DNA from: Theocolax elegans
Taxonomy: Eukaryota; Arthropoda; Insecta; Hymenoptera; Cerocephalidae
Assembly: GCA_026168455.1 (NCBI GenBank)
Contig: CM047430.1
Location: 67,619,044-67,683,043 of the forward strand
DNA length: 64,000 bases
Direction: 5' to 3'
Part shown: one piece after another, positions 24,063 through 35,374 of the stretch
Layout: the number at the start of each line of letters is the position of its first letter
Position numbering within the stretch: the first letter of the stretch is position 1
Translations under genes and position numbers: made by a program
The notes under the pieces: model-generated
Database searches by the model: none
What the model was told of the DNA's origin: nothing
Seen by the model: the letters and a program-made list of their open reading frames with translations, nothing else

Positions 24063-25242
24063 CTCACTCTCTCCCTCTCCGTTGTGGAGTCGAGAGGCTC
24101 CGTGTAAAATCCCGGCGATGAGCAGGACGACGAGTCTCGGTAATTGGAACGACCCGGCTTGACCGCGATAATGGCAAAAGCCGGCCGCGCGCGCACGGAT
24201 ACTCCGATCTAAAGTAGCCGGAGCTCTTCGATCTGACCTTAACGATACAAGAATTTAACGTTACAAACACGAGAGAGCGAGAGAGAGAGGGAGAGAGCTC
24301 CCGATCGGTAGAGCCCCATCGAGTTTACCTTTAGTTTATCGTTTTTCACTAACAGATGATTGTTACCACTCGGATTAGAATATTTCACTACCTTCGATAA
24401 GACCAATTGAACTAATTGCAAGTTATACAAATAATAATAGTTTAATATTTTATATAAAAATGTATGTTTATCGGATTAAACTAAAATTTTAAATTATTTC
24501 GTTTATTGATTAATAATCATTTAATTATATTTAATTTTCTATTTAATAATAATCATTGTACTTATAATATTATACAAAAATAACATAATTAATCTTAGTA
24601 AATAGGAAGATTAAGATATTAATTCTCGAATCAGATTAATACTGTAAAAAATCAAAGTTGTATAGAACCTGTCGCGGTGGCAGAGACATAGATATATACG
24701 AATGCAGTGACTGCAAGGTGTATATGATATCCGGAGACGGGGGAGTCATCCGACTCGATTCCCGTCAACATTGTTATTCTCGCTTCAATTTATCAAGATC
24801 TTTCCCAAGTCCGTGGAAGTCTCTGTGCTCGCGCTCCTTTCGTGTATTTACGAGATTAATGTCCGACGGGACGGTTTCCTTCCTATACGTGGAGCGAGTT
24901 CGTAAATCTTGTCATTGTTACGTAAAACGAGAGGAAGAGTCCAGCGTCCACCAAGGTGATTTCTAAATCTACCGACGAAGGGGGGAAACTCACCGCGCGT
25001 AGCGAAAACCGAGGGAAGCGAGTCAGTCACTCGCCGGACGCGAGTGTACGCGACGTTTCGTCGATCTCTTCACGAGATATATCGATATATACAGCGAATT
25101 CAAGGAGAGTCCCTTCGAATTATCTTGTGACTTTCCTCCGAGTCGAAGGGACCTAGCGTTATTTTAACTCTTATATATCTCGGTAATTGACACACACATC
25201 GCAACTGTTTAGTATTCTCCGAGACCGAATCCTTTGATTAAA
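24063..25242. other. CpG patch, AT stretch, then mixed DNA
   Basis: 24,063-24,300 is CpG-rich and ends with a GA tract (24,270-24,298). 24,420-24,650 is AT-rich. 24,660-25,150 is mixed with frames on both strands but none recognisable. Confidence 0.4.
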
Positions 25243-25356
25243 ATGGAATTTTCGATACCTATAATGGATTTCGTGATTATACTCTCGTCGGTGTTTCTTT
25301 TTAGTACTACTAGATTTTTATCTAAGGGTTTTTATTTATTTTCATTTTTATTCTAG
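25243..25356 (+). CDS. speculative 37-codon hydrophobic small ORF
   Basis: An ATG in an excellent insect context (AAAATGG) opens a 37-codon frame (MEFSIPIMDFVIILSSVFLF, then a second hydrophobic stretch) that ends at TAG 25,354-25,356. It would be a small membrane peptide. AT-rich DNA often yields Phe/Ile/Leu-rich chance frames, and there is no second line of evidence. Confidence 0.1.
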   Translation: MEFSIPIMDFVIILSSVFLFSTTRFLSKGFYLFSFLF

Positions 25357-26006
25357 TTTTCTATAGTAACAAAATCTATTACGATATTAGCTACTGCATA
25401 AAATTTGTTAAACACGCTTTCGCATATTCCAGGTGTGTGGTAAAAATGAGTAGCATCGTTGTTCAAAGTATATATACCGAACATCAAAATTTTTGTAGCG
25501 AGTAAATTATATTGGCTTTCATTCTCCCCGCTACGACTACAATAAAACTTATCATGCAATATTTTTCCGACGCAAAACTACGGTAAAAATGTTTATCAAT
25601 GTCCACAAGGTATAGAATACGATTGACGCGAGTAATTCGATATCCGAGCAATATTCTGGATCAAAATGGGCTTTTTCGTAAACCACCCAGTTTATCACGT
25701 ATATACAATCGTCATAAACATTTGGAATACGGGAAAATCCATAAAAGATTCGTTTGAAATCGTCAAAAATTTGCCAACATATGTGCCCGTCCCTCCGCAA
25801 ATGTCGCGTGTCCGGTGTCTCTCGAAACAGAGGATATCCCCCCGAACGTTGTAATTGGAGAGGGCACTCTCAATCGAGTAAGATAATACAGACGCCGAAA
25901 CATTCGGACCCGGGCTATAAAAAGTGTCGAAAAGCGCCGGGTTCTCCCCTCCCATTCTCCTCGTGCAAATGTGCATCAGACCGGACAAAGAGAGTGAGAG
26001 AGTGTG
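25357..26006. other. moderately complex unique DNA
   Basis: Few simple repeats. Minus-strand frames of 68, 82 and 97 codons overlap here without family resemblance. A TATAAAAA follows a GC-rich CCGGGC at 25,916-25,923, but no initiator is at the expected spacing. It may be old decayed coding or conserved non-coding sequence. Confidence 0.3.
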
Positions 26007-26030
26007 TGAGAGAGAGAGAGAGAGAGAGAG
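26007..26030. repeat. (GA)n microsatellite
   Basis: GA tract preceded by GTGTGTGAG, in a purine-rich segment. Confidence 0.9.
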
Positions 26031-26840
26031 GGAAGAAAAGGTAGTGCGTTCGTCGCGAGTTCCGCGGACGCGATGAATGTAGGGATCTCTGTCCCTCTCT
26101 ATCTCTCTGCGCAGGTGACCGAACGCACATTTATTATCGGCAATTTAACTACTTCAACATCGCGCCCGTTCAAACGATCGTAAATATAGCGGAGGCTACC
26201 GTACGCCAAGGGGAGAAAGAGTCCGGTAGAAACGATCGTTGTCGCGATAGGGATGCACTAGATCGCGGTTGCACGATTCCCGGCACACCAGAACCGAGAA
26301 ACAAAGAGAGGTATACAAAGAATACCGAGAGACTTTCCTATCCGCCCCACAGTTGCTTCAAAAAAAGCTTATTTCTACGACTTTAACACTTAAAATATAT
26401 TGCTATCGATACGATTTTATTTATTTATCGAGACCCGTATCTTTTTCTTTTCCTCTTTCGGACTCGCAAGACTCCTTCTACATCGTGGATATGCTCTACT
26501 ATTAGGACTTTTTCTAAATTTTCCAACTATTTAATCGAAATACTTTCAAAATAAATATAATGTTTTTTTCATTTTATTAATTTTGAGTTACGAGTTTTGT
26601 TTCCGCGTTTTGATGATGAATAGTTGCTTTGCAAATTTGTACATCCATCATGGAAAACGATATTTCATTGGATATAACTCTATTTACGTGACTGAACCAG
26701 TGTACGAATATTACATGATTTATAATCATTCGTAATCCAAATTTTAAATATATAGTACATGGTTCTACACATAATTTTAAATAAATTATTTAATTACTAA
26801 AAGTTAAATTTATTATCTGAGTTATTATTGCAATTTTTCT
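26031..26840. other. CpG-rich segment passing into AT-rich DNA
   Basis: 26,040-26,300 is CpG-rich with no recognisable product. 26,500-26,840 is AT-rich with no features. Confidence 0.45.
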
Positions 26841-26912
26841 TTAAAATATATTTATTCGAATCATAGTTGAAACGAATTTTAAAATATATTTATTCGAAAC
26901 ATAGTTGAAACG
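26841..26912. repeat. 38-bp tandem duplication
   Basis: A unit beginning TTAAAATATATTTATTCGAA occurs at 26,841 and again at 26,879 with a single substitution (TCATAG versus ACATAG), giving about 1.9 copies. Confidence 0.9.
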
Positions 26913-28450
26913 TGCGTTTATTAAATAAGAAATTTGTACATTAAACATTAACCTATAATATTGATAAGTGAACAAAGTTAACCTATGGTTTAATAATATA
27001 GTCAAAAAAATCAAAATATAGGTAAATTCAGGTATTAAAAAGTGTCTGAAACTCGGGGGTTGTTTAAATTTCGGAAATCCAACGGGGCAACGTGGAGGTT
27101 GACGTTTCAATGCGGGGGCGGTCCCCTGCGCATCCGGGGTAATATTCGCATGCCCGAATAGTCTCTCCCTCGTCCCCGCACAGAGTCGCACACAGAGTCA
27201 CACACGCAAAGGCGATGCACGGTGTGTGCAATGGTGCGCCACGGATAGCAGTAACTCCGGAATCCAGGGGGCTTAAGCCCGGGAGCTCGCTCGCGCCCGC
27301 GCCAGAGCGTCGAGGATCAGTGGGAAACTTCCAGCCGCGGCTTAAAGGCTTGGTGGTTGCTCCCGCCGTCGCTTCAGGGCCGCCAACTTTTCGCCTCGCT
27401 TTCGGTCTCTCGAACCCCATCCCGCCCCTCATCCTCTTGTTTCAACTACCATGGTGCACTATCTATATCTCTTTCTCGGTGAAACTCTTTTTGTCTATCT
27501 CCAGCTAGCTCTTTTGTACCGCGGTATATTTGCATCGGTATCATTATCCTCTCGGTTTTGCCACGCGCTGGATTAACTCGCGGTGATGTTATTTTTACTT
27601 CCTTCTTCATTCCCATCAAACGACATGTATACGTACTATCCAACGATCTGATAATTCGAAATCTTTGATACTCATGACGATTTGCGTATAATTACAAATT
27701 GCTTGGTGATAAGGGTAAGTGTAAATGAATTTTAGAATAAAGAGTTCATCATTTTTGAGGATTTACCTTTAAATCTATTTAAAATCCTTGACTTTCATTT
27801 TTTGAATATTAAAGCGCTCGGGATGACATGCATTTAACATTAAAGTTAACTATAACAATCCATATTATCATCTGATTGTAAAATTGCACAATTGAAGCAT
27901 TTGTCACGAATCTTAAAGAATATGTCTATAAGATTGAAATGTCCATTGCGTCAATACTGAGAACGTCTCGGTAAAATAAATCATTAAACTATAAATTATC
28001 CTGGTAAAATGAGCAAATCTTCACTCTATTGTTTATAAATTTATATATTCTTCGATTCAATACATCTTTAGTAGAGTATGCATAGTAAAGCCTTTATTCT
28101 CTTTGTTACACGTACGAGCAGTGGCACTAAAAATGTAAAATAGCTATCACGTCAATTTCGACACGCGTTTGTTTTGACCGTAGCCACTCGGTAGAGAAGA
28201 GTTTCTTCTACGTGTGCATGTACGTACATTGGTTTATGCGAAAACTGCCTGGGGTTAGAATGCGCGAGCGCGCCAGCCTTTTACTCGGAGCCTTTTATCA
28301 TCGGTGCGAATCGTATGCGGCGAGAGAGCCAACGCGAGAACACCTGACGTGTCCCGTCGTATATTTTCTGGACGATAGAATCAACCACGGAGAGTCATAC
28401 CAATTAAAAGCCCGCACGGAGGTGAATACGGCTTCGTTGCTCTTTTTTCG
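26913..28450. other. AT stretch, GC-rich patch, AT stretch
   Basis: 27,060-27,440 is unusually GC-rich and carries frames on both strands (27,064-27,432 minus, 27,215-27,508 plus) with no recognisable domain. 27,650-28,130 is AT-rich. 28,200-28,440 is mixed. Confidence 0.4.

Positions 28451-28479
<29 letters not shown>
28451..28479. repeat. (CT)n microsatellite
   Basis: Perfect CT tract of about 29 bases. Confidence 0.9.
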
Positions 28480-28483
<4 letters not shown>

Positions 28484-30144
28484 ACCATTGCGTCTCTTAA
28501 AATGTTTTTCCAAATGCGTGTTTTCAATGTTTATTACCGATCAAACTTATGGTTTAATAGAATGTAATAGACCGAGTTAATTGAGATGGAAAAACTATTT
28601 TAACTAAATAAATATGATTAATTATGTAAAACATATTGCTCTTAATATAAATATTATGTATCGTTGAAGTAAATTTTAAATAAAAATATTGATTCATTAA
28701 AAAAAGCATTGATAAGATATTTAATGCATTTTTTTCCAACCCTAGAATCATAGATTTAAGAGTCAAATTTCTTCCCGCAGTTAGTTTTAAATGCATTAAT
28801 ATTATTAGAAAGAAAAATTTTTTGTAAAAATTAAGTTTAATGATAGGTATAATTTACCACTTATTTTATAGTTAGAATAATTTTTTTAATTTAACAATTG
28901 AGTGTCATCTCCTTTTACAAAAATACTGATGACGATATTATATTTTTTAAAACATAAGTGAACGTACTTTGTATATGAAAATTAATTATATAAATATTTA
29001 GATAAGTACTGAACATTGATTATAGTTCTGTCTCTATTAAATTTCTCAGTTGGTTATTCTGAAGAAATTGTATAATAGGTAATAAGTTATTGTAAAATAA
29101 TTATACCGTGGCAAATCGTTCGTATCAATAGAGAACTCGAAATTCTATTTCTATAGCTGCAAGACAAGAAGCAAATTAGACAATTTAATTTGCATCCGTT
29201 TATGATTCGCAAATTTACACCAGGAAAGTTCACTCATATCTTTCATTATCGTTGATTTATCGACGTATAAAGTTACCGCGCGCTATCGAGGTCAAATCCG
29301 AATAACGCGAATCCTGTTTCTCGACTCGTGAGCCACATTTTCCATCTTACTCACTCACTCACATTTCTCTCTCTCTCTCTCCCCCTCCCGCGCACACCTT
29401 TTTTTTCTCTTCCGAGCAATAAAAGAAGGAGAGTTTAACGCGTAACCCAAAAGGGGTTACATGCAGGAAATTGCGTCGGGGAAAAGAAAAGCCTGGCCCC
29501 ATCACGATAATTCTCAAATGCTGTGGTTAGTTTCAATCAGACGCAGCATCGAGGGCAGCGGAAGATAAGCTGCCCGATTCGTCGATAGAGCCGTCGATAG
29601 ACGCGCCCTCTTCTCTCCCAGGCCACCCCCCGGTTGGTCAATGCATTCTTCATGAATTTTCTCCACCCACGTACGAGAAACTCGTGAACCACGACTCGAT
29701 CGACCGAATCGACCAACCACCTATAAAGGACAAACTCGTATCCGTACACCTCTTTGAACCGCTTTTATTCACTGCCCATATTATTTTTTGCAAATATTAT
29801 ATAACAATCAAAGCCCAGATATAATAAAATTTTTGCTTAAATTATTGTTGAAAATTCGTGAACGTAACAAAGAAATAAGTATACTCTAAAATGTATTAGA
29901 CGTTATCATAATATTACTATACTTAAAAAATTGTAAGTAAATGATTGAAGAGAGAAATGAAAATAAGGCAGGTTACCTAAGTAAGTGCCAGCTAGTACAG
30001 TTATAAAATTGATAAAGAGCTGAAATCCATTGAATAAATTCTATATTGAAACGCATCTCGATAGCCGCGTTTCCCCTTCGAAACGAAGGAACGAGTTGAA
30101 CGAACCACGGGACTAGACGAAATATTGTATATTAGATACTGAGA

Positions 30145-30150
<6 letters not shown>
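28480..30150. other. AT-rich stretch with a mixed island
   Basis: 28,520-29,270 is AT-rich. 29,270-29,760 is mixed, with CT tracts at 29,366-29,382 and no identifiable frame. 29,770-30,000 is AT-rich. Confidence 0.45.
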
Positions 30151-30177
<27 letters not shown>

Positions 30178-30222
30178 CTGCAAGAAAAAAAGGAGATAAA
30201 CAAAACAAACAAACAAACAAAC
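30151..30222. repeat. (GA)n tract and nearby (CAAA)n tract
   Basis: GA repeats at 30,151-30,178 are followed by a short spacer and CAAA repeats at 30,201-30,222. Confidence 0.9.
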
Positions 30223-30545
30223 GATTGAACGATCGGCCGGTGACTCGTTGTACGGGCGAAAGAAAAAAATGTTTTGAAACACGGAACATTCCCAGCAACG
30301 TAACTCATGGCTTTCAGCGAGTCGAGGGCCCGATTCGAAGGATATACCCCTAATAAAGACATTAATATCGACGTCAAGAGTGTATATCTAGATGTAGCGT
30401 TAGCCTCGCGCAGAAAGCGCAACCGCACGAATCGCGAGATATGAAAGAGAGAACGAGAGAGGAAAAGGGCTGCGCACGGAATCACGTTTGGGAATAGATT
30501 AGACAGTCACGACTGAAAAAGAGCCGCGAGTCTTGCTCGCGCACC

Positions 30546-30671
30546 ATGGCAAGATCATCAATATTTATAGCGGTGTGCTTTGCATGCGCCGCCGCCGCCG
30601 CCGCCGCCGCCGCCACAACCGTACCCGAGAGTATAACAGTGACTTTTATAATGAATAATATATTCATTTAG
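30546..30671 (+). CDS. speculative 41-codon peptide with signal-peptide-like start
   Basis: An ATG in a strong context (CACCATGG) opens a 41-codon frame that ends at TAG 30,669-30,671. It starts MARSS, continues with a hydrophobic core (IFIAVCFACA) and an alanine run coded by the GCC repeat (30,588-30,614), then TTVPESITVTFIMNNIFI. The first 25 residues look like a secretion signal. The predicted mature part is only about 18 residues with no cysteines or dibasic sites. It could be a first coding exon, but no strong splice donor is visible. The alanine run comes from a microsatellite, which weakens the call. Confidence 0.15.
   Translation: MARSSIFIAVCFACAAAAAAAAATTVPESITVTFIMNNIFI
30587..30614. 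repeat. (GCC)n triplet repeat
   Basis: About nine GCC triplets, giving poly-Ala frames on both strands. Confidence 0.9.
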
Positions 30672-31780
30672 ATAAACATCTATACCTGTCAGCCCAATGC
30701 AGACCTTGTATACCCCAACTTTTCTTTTACCGCGTACTTTATTGCGGAAAAGAAAGAAAAGCTTCGACCAAAAACTCTCGAGGTGCTGAATAGAAGAATT
30801 TACTTACCACCGTGTAACCAAGTTTCTTTACTTCGAAGAATAAAGATTTTACCTTTCTTTTCTCGTTCTCGTATACATTCAATACTGCGGATTTTTATAC
30901 GTTTTTAAGCTGGAACTACGTTTAAACCAAGTGTTTTACATTAGATTGGATATTTTCCACCGATTCGAACACTCGAAAGAGTCTACTCGTTCGGTTGCTA
31001 TTACATACACTTTCTACAGCGTCCTTTTTTCCCGATCGAACTGAAAATTTACTGCTCTTACTTAGATTTCTATAAATTATTAAAACGTGAATAACAATAT
31101 TGTATAACGACTACCGTTACATTTCCTTCGGCTACCGTGACTCCTGTGTATATATAAACTTATTTTTTGTATACTTTTTTGTCAACTCGTCGTTTTTTGA
31201 ACGTTATTTATTTAAAACTCCATTGTTTTAATAAATTGATTATCTGTTTATTATTATTTTGGGTATAGTTAAATATAAAATTTTTTTTGAACGTTTTGTA
31301 CTCTACAATTCAGCATACAATTCTACCATTTTGCTGAATTTCGAGATACACATCCAAAAATTAATTAATTTCCATTGTTTTGTAAAAAATAGCAATAATT
31401 ATTTTCTATAGTATATTTGGTTAAGTAAATCGTATATTCTGGTGCACTCAAGAGAGAAGCTTCAAAATACATTACTAAAATAATTTGAATAATAGAAAAA
31501 CCGATTAGTAAATATACTTCAGAGCATTTGAAAGCGTATTGAACGTAACAATCGATACAAATGTATCGAGATAGAAGAAATCCTTAGTGAAAACATTATC
31601 GCAAAATGAGCCGAATGTAAATAGCGTAATAACTTAAGTAACGGGAAAATTGGTGGGTCATTGATCGCAAAACCCATGATGCACCGATCGATCAAAGTGC
31701 ACCGCATTTTGTATGGAGATCGCTCGGTTGGGATGGGGAGGCATGGCAAATTAAATTTTTCCTATTGCACAGTAACCATA
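30672..31780. other. AT-rich non-coding stretch
   Basis: About 1.1 kb of low-CpG unique DNA. The 76-codon minus-strand frame near 31,519-31,749 has no family resemblance. Nothing else is seen. Confidence 0.5.
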
Positions 31781-32071
31781 GACTACCGGCTGGTGCGATT
31801 TTCTCCTCTCCACGGGTAATAACTCACTCGGCGTGCGCGCGCGTTTTTCCCTCCCCCTATTTAGCCTGCCTCTAATTATATTCGGGTTGCGCCAAGTTTC
31901 CATGGAAAACGGGGTTTCCACGCCGCCCCTGGTCGAACTTTCACGAGGTCGGGTTCCTTTTCCGTTAACGAAGAAGAGTCGGGAAAAGGGCGCGTTTTCT
32001 CTTTCCCTCTCCGATTGTCCGCAGACCATCCTCTTTCAAAATGAACGACAGATGTTGGCCGCGGGCGCCAT

Positions 32072-32104
<33 letters not shown>

Positions 32105-32530
32105 AGATCGAGAAAGAGAATATCCATTGGGACACGGACTCGGTGGGGTTGGGCACCCCTCGATATTCCGCGCTTGTCTCTGCCTCCTCCTTTCTTTTTT
32201 TCGGGTGTACGTGCAAGACAACCTCGGACAACCGTATCGAGTTACCTATATACCGCGTTTTCTCCGAGAGGAGCGCGTGTAACTTACGCCCACATCCGCT
32301 ACTATTCTCCTGATTAGCTTGCTCGGTTTTCTTTTCCCTCCTCGTTTCTCTATTTTCCTCTCTGTGGAGGCTGTAGCTTACAATTTGCCAATTTACTCGA
32401 AAACTCGTAAAGTATCGGCTGTCGACGTTCGCGCAAGCGTTATATCCCTCCGCTACAACAAAGGTGGCCCGTGTGTGCTCGTTCGTGTGCGTATACGCGT
32501 TTCGATATGTACTTTCGTGTTGGCCATATG

Positions 32531-32533
<3 letters not shown>
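31781..32533. other. CpG-rich block
   Basis: Contains a (GAGCCC)n hexanucleotide repeat at 32,073-32,104. All frames through it (31,833-32,282 plus, 31,876-32,127 minus and others) contain the repeat as Pro-Ser, Gly-Ser or Arg-Ala dipeptides. No gene is supported. Confidence 0.45.
32073..32104. repeat. (GAGCCC)n hexanucleotide repeat
   Basis: About five hexamer copies in CpG-rich DNA. Confidence 0.9.

Positions 32534-32564
<31 letters not shown>
32534..32564. repeat. (CT)n microsatellite
   Basis: CT tract of about 31 bases, continuing as CCCTCTCTCTC. Confidence 0.9.
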
Positions 32565-32568
<4 letters not shown>

Positions 32569-33830
32569 TCTCTCGTTGATGCACTTTCCGTCGTGCCCTA
32601 ATGGCCGTTGTGTTGCCCGAACTCTCCTTTGTCATTGGCTGACTATTCATGCACAGACGCACACAATTCCGTAACCAAATTAATCTGTTCCTAGGCTATC
32701 AATAATCCGCGTTAATTTGCTTCGCGCGCGAAGAGTCGGTGCTTTCAACGCGAGCGCGGCTCGCTCATCTCTCTACAGATATTGCGCGTACATCAACTTT
32801 CCGGTGTTAATTTTTTCCCTCTTTCCTTCTTTTTTTTCCCCTTTTTTATTTTGATCGCGCAATTGCCAAGATTCGCATTTACGTTTCAACGCGCGGCCCG
32901 CGTGAAGAATATATATTCATAAATTTAACCAAGTTCAATTTTACGCTTTTGCCTCGAGTGGAAAATGCGTAAAAGTTATTTACGTGCTTATAAACCTTCA
33001 ATTATGGAAACCTAGCGACTCGCCGGTGAATTGTGTGCGTGGTACGTACGTTAAAACTTAACGTGCAATCTTCATTAAAAGACTCTTTGAATATACCAAT
33101 AATAAATTTTGCATTTTTCAACAAAACAATTTATCTTTTTTCATAAATTTTATTTCTTTTCTTTTAATTTACAACGAGTGTGTAACAGTTTTATTTAATT
33201 CACTGCAATCTAAAATATCGTGATAAAATGATGGCATTGTACACCATACGATCGTTAAAAAAACTTGTTCAAACAGTATAAATATAACATTGTTTTCCAA
33301 ATAAAAATATTAGTCTATATACTCTTAGTTTAAATTCAAATATGCAGAGCGAATTTTAATTATAATTTTCTGCTCGTTCTAACAAAGTGCGCATTTTTTT
33401 TAATTACACGGACGATGAACCGATAGCATTGAAACTAACATATTCGCTTGTAAACTAAATAATTAACAATAAGTATTGAAATAATTAATTAAAATGAAAA
33501 AGGCGAGGATGTAAAAATAAATGAAATTAAAATAATAGAAGCCGGCCGCGAGGAGTAATAAAAAAGGCAATTATCCAAGTTTTCGCAAGGAGAGGCTGTA
33601 AATGCGTTTGCGATCGAGGAAAAGAAGTGTTTGCTCGTGATGGCGCGGGCTTGGTCGTATAACCAAGTGCGGTGTGCCATCGATTACCCAAGGCCAGTGC
33701 CTTATCTTTCCCTTCCACGCACACTCCTCCGTACCAGGATGGGAACGAAATCCCACCCCTGGCACCAAATATTTTCCCGTACATCCTCGAAATTAATATC
33801 TGTTAGCTCAATATCATCTATCGTCAGCGT
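32565..33830. other. mixed then AT-rich DNA
   Basis: 32,700-33,060 is mixed. 33,070-33,530 is AT-rich. 33,540-33,830 has balanced composition with short frames on both strands. Nothing is identifiable. Confidence 0.45.
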
Positions 33831-33836
33831 GCTCGG

Positions 33837-33870
33837 TACCGCCTTATACCGCCTTATACCGCCTTATATA
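33837..33870. repeat. (GCCTTATACC)3 tandem repeat
   Basis: A ten-base unit is repeated three times, the last copy diverging at its end into TATATA. Confidence 0.9.
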
Positions 33871-35330
33871 TACGCGAAAGCTCGAAGAGTGCGGTGAGAG
33901 GCACCCTCGGTTCGTTTTCCCGGGGTGAATAGTGCGTAGGTTGCTTCCTTAGTCTCCTCGTTCTCGGGGACATTACGCACGGGCCACGGGGAACTGTGCA
34001 AAGGAACAAATTACTCTCGCGTATACGTAGCTTTATTAGACGACGTGACTTGAATTTACCCTGGTGTGCGAGGCTCGATGCTACCGTTTGCAACTTATAT
34101 ATATATATACGTGACTTTATTCCCGAGACTTTCCTATCTCTTTGCCATCGGTGAATCTAGCTATATGACATTACGAAACGTTAGGAATCTCCGTGTGCAC
34201 CGCGGTACAACTCAAACATTCGTATACGTAACGCTGCGTCAAATTGAATAAGATATTCTTACGTACGTCTACGGAATTGTACGCATCTTCGTATATTTGA
34301 CGATAAGACTCCTTTCCTGTGGTGCCGCGGGCTTTTCATTCGAAAATTTAGTATGCAAAAACGAGATAAATAATAAATTAATATTTTTTACCGTGGAAAG
34401 TGCAGGATGTTCGTTTAAATTTATCCGGAGCAACGGTTGAAATTTAATTTCATTAATTGCATCTGGTGGTTTATTTGAATTTTATAGCCGAAAAGTGTAT
34501 AGGTATCGCGCATTCGGTTAAATTTATCGGTAAAAATAATAGGGTTGCGCCAAAAGAATCGACCGGCCGTTCATAATAATGAAATGCAATTGGTTGGTTG
34601 CACCATCGTATCTGTATGATCATTGGGCAAGAGTCGCGTGCCAAATGTGTAGCCGCCACGGAGTGGGCATTACAGGATGGATGTCGTGCTGAGCGTTGCA
34701 CACATTCCACGCGAATGGAGCACGATTTCAATTTCCCGAACGAATTGATCGTTATAACCTTTTTAATCCTCTGGACTCCCTCTCTTCTTCTGGATCTCCT
34801 GGGTTGCGACCGTCTGCCCTCGTAATTCGGTTATCGGGGAAACAAGGGACTGATTCCTATACTCTTCTTTCTTCCTTCCTTTTACTTCTTTTTTTTTTAC
34901 CCTCTGTTTCGTCGTCCGAGCGAAGGGATTGCGCAGCTGCATCTTTTACAATTCATCAGTCTACCGAAGAAGCTCGATTCGACCGAATGAAACGAAGGGC
35001 TTACTCGGACGAAAGTTTAATACGAGCATATGCGTGGATGATGCGGCGAGGACGATGATGATCATTCGCCATCTCGCCGCAACTTGGGAGGTCCGCTCTT
35101 GATATTCCTCTCCTCCCTCGTTCCACCTCACCTGGCCGTCCAACCGTTTCTTCTTGTACATCCTCTCCAGTCTCTCGCTCTCACTCTCTCTCCCTGGTTC
35201 TCTTTCATCATCCTCGCGTTCTGCATCGCTCGGTCCTCCTCACTCCGAGGCTATTCTTCTTTCCGCTCGACGACGTACCAACCCTGTACATCCTCTTCTT
35301 CGTTCCTTCAAGCACACGTTGATCAACCTT

Positions 35331-35334
<4 letters not shown>
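33871..35334. other. mixed unique DNA, pyrimidine-rich at the end
   Basis: 34,320-34,520 is AT-rich. 34,860-35,330 is pyrimidine-rich. Frames such as 34,696-35,058 and 35,084-35,671 read through pyrimidine tracts and lack domains. Confidence 0.4.

Positions 35335-35367
<33 letters not shown>
35335..35367. repeat. (CT)n microsatellite
   Basis: CT tract of about 33 bases, followed by a second CT-rich tract at 35,398-35,431. Confidence 0.9.

Positions 35368-35374
<7 letters not shown>

Noticed and set aside
25916..25923. TATAAAAA core promoter
   Set aside because: The GC-rich upstream context is good, but no initiator lies 28-34 bases downstream and no coding region follows.
27064..27508. GC-rich patch as an exon
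   Set aside because: Frames are open on both strands at once, which reflects stop-poor GC-rich DNA. No domain or splice pair could be supported.
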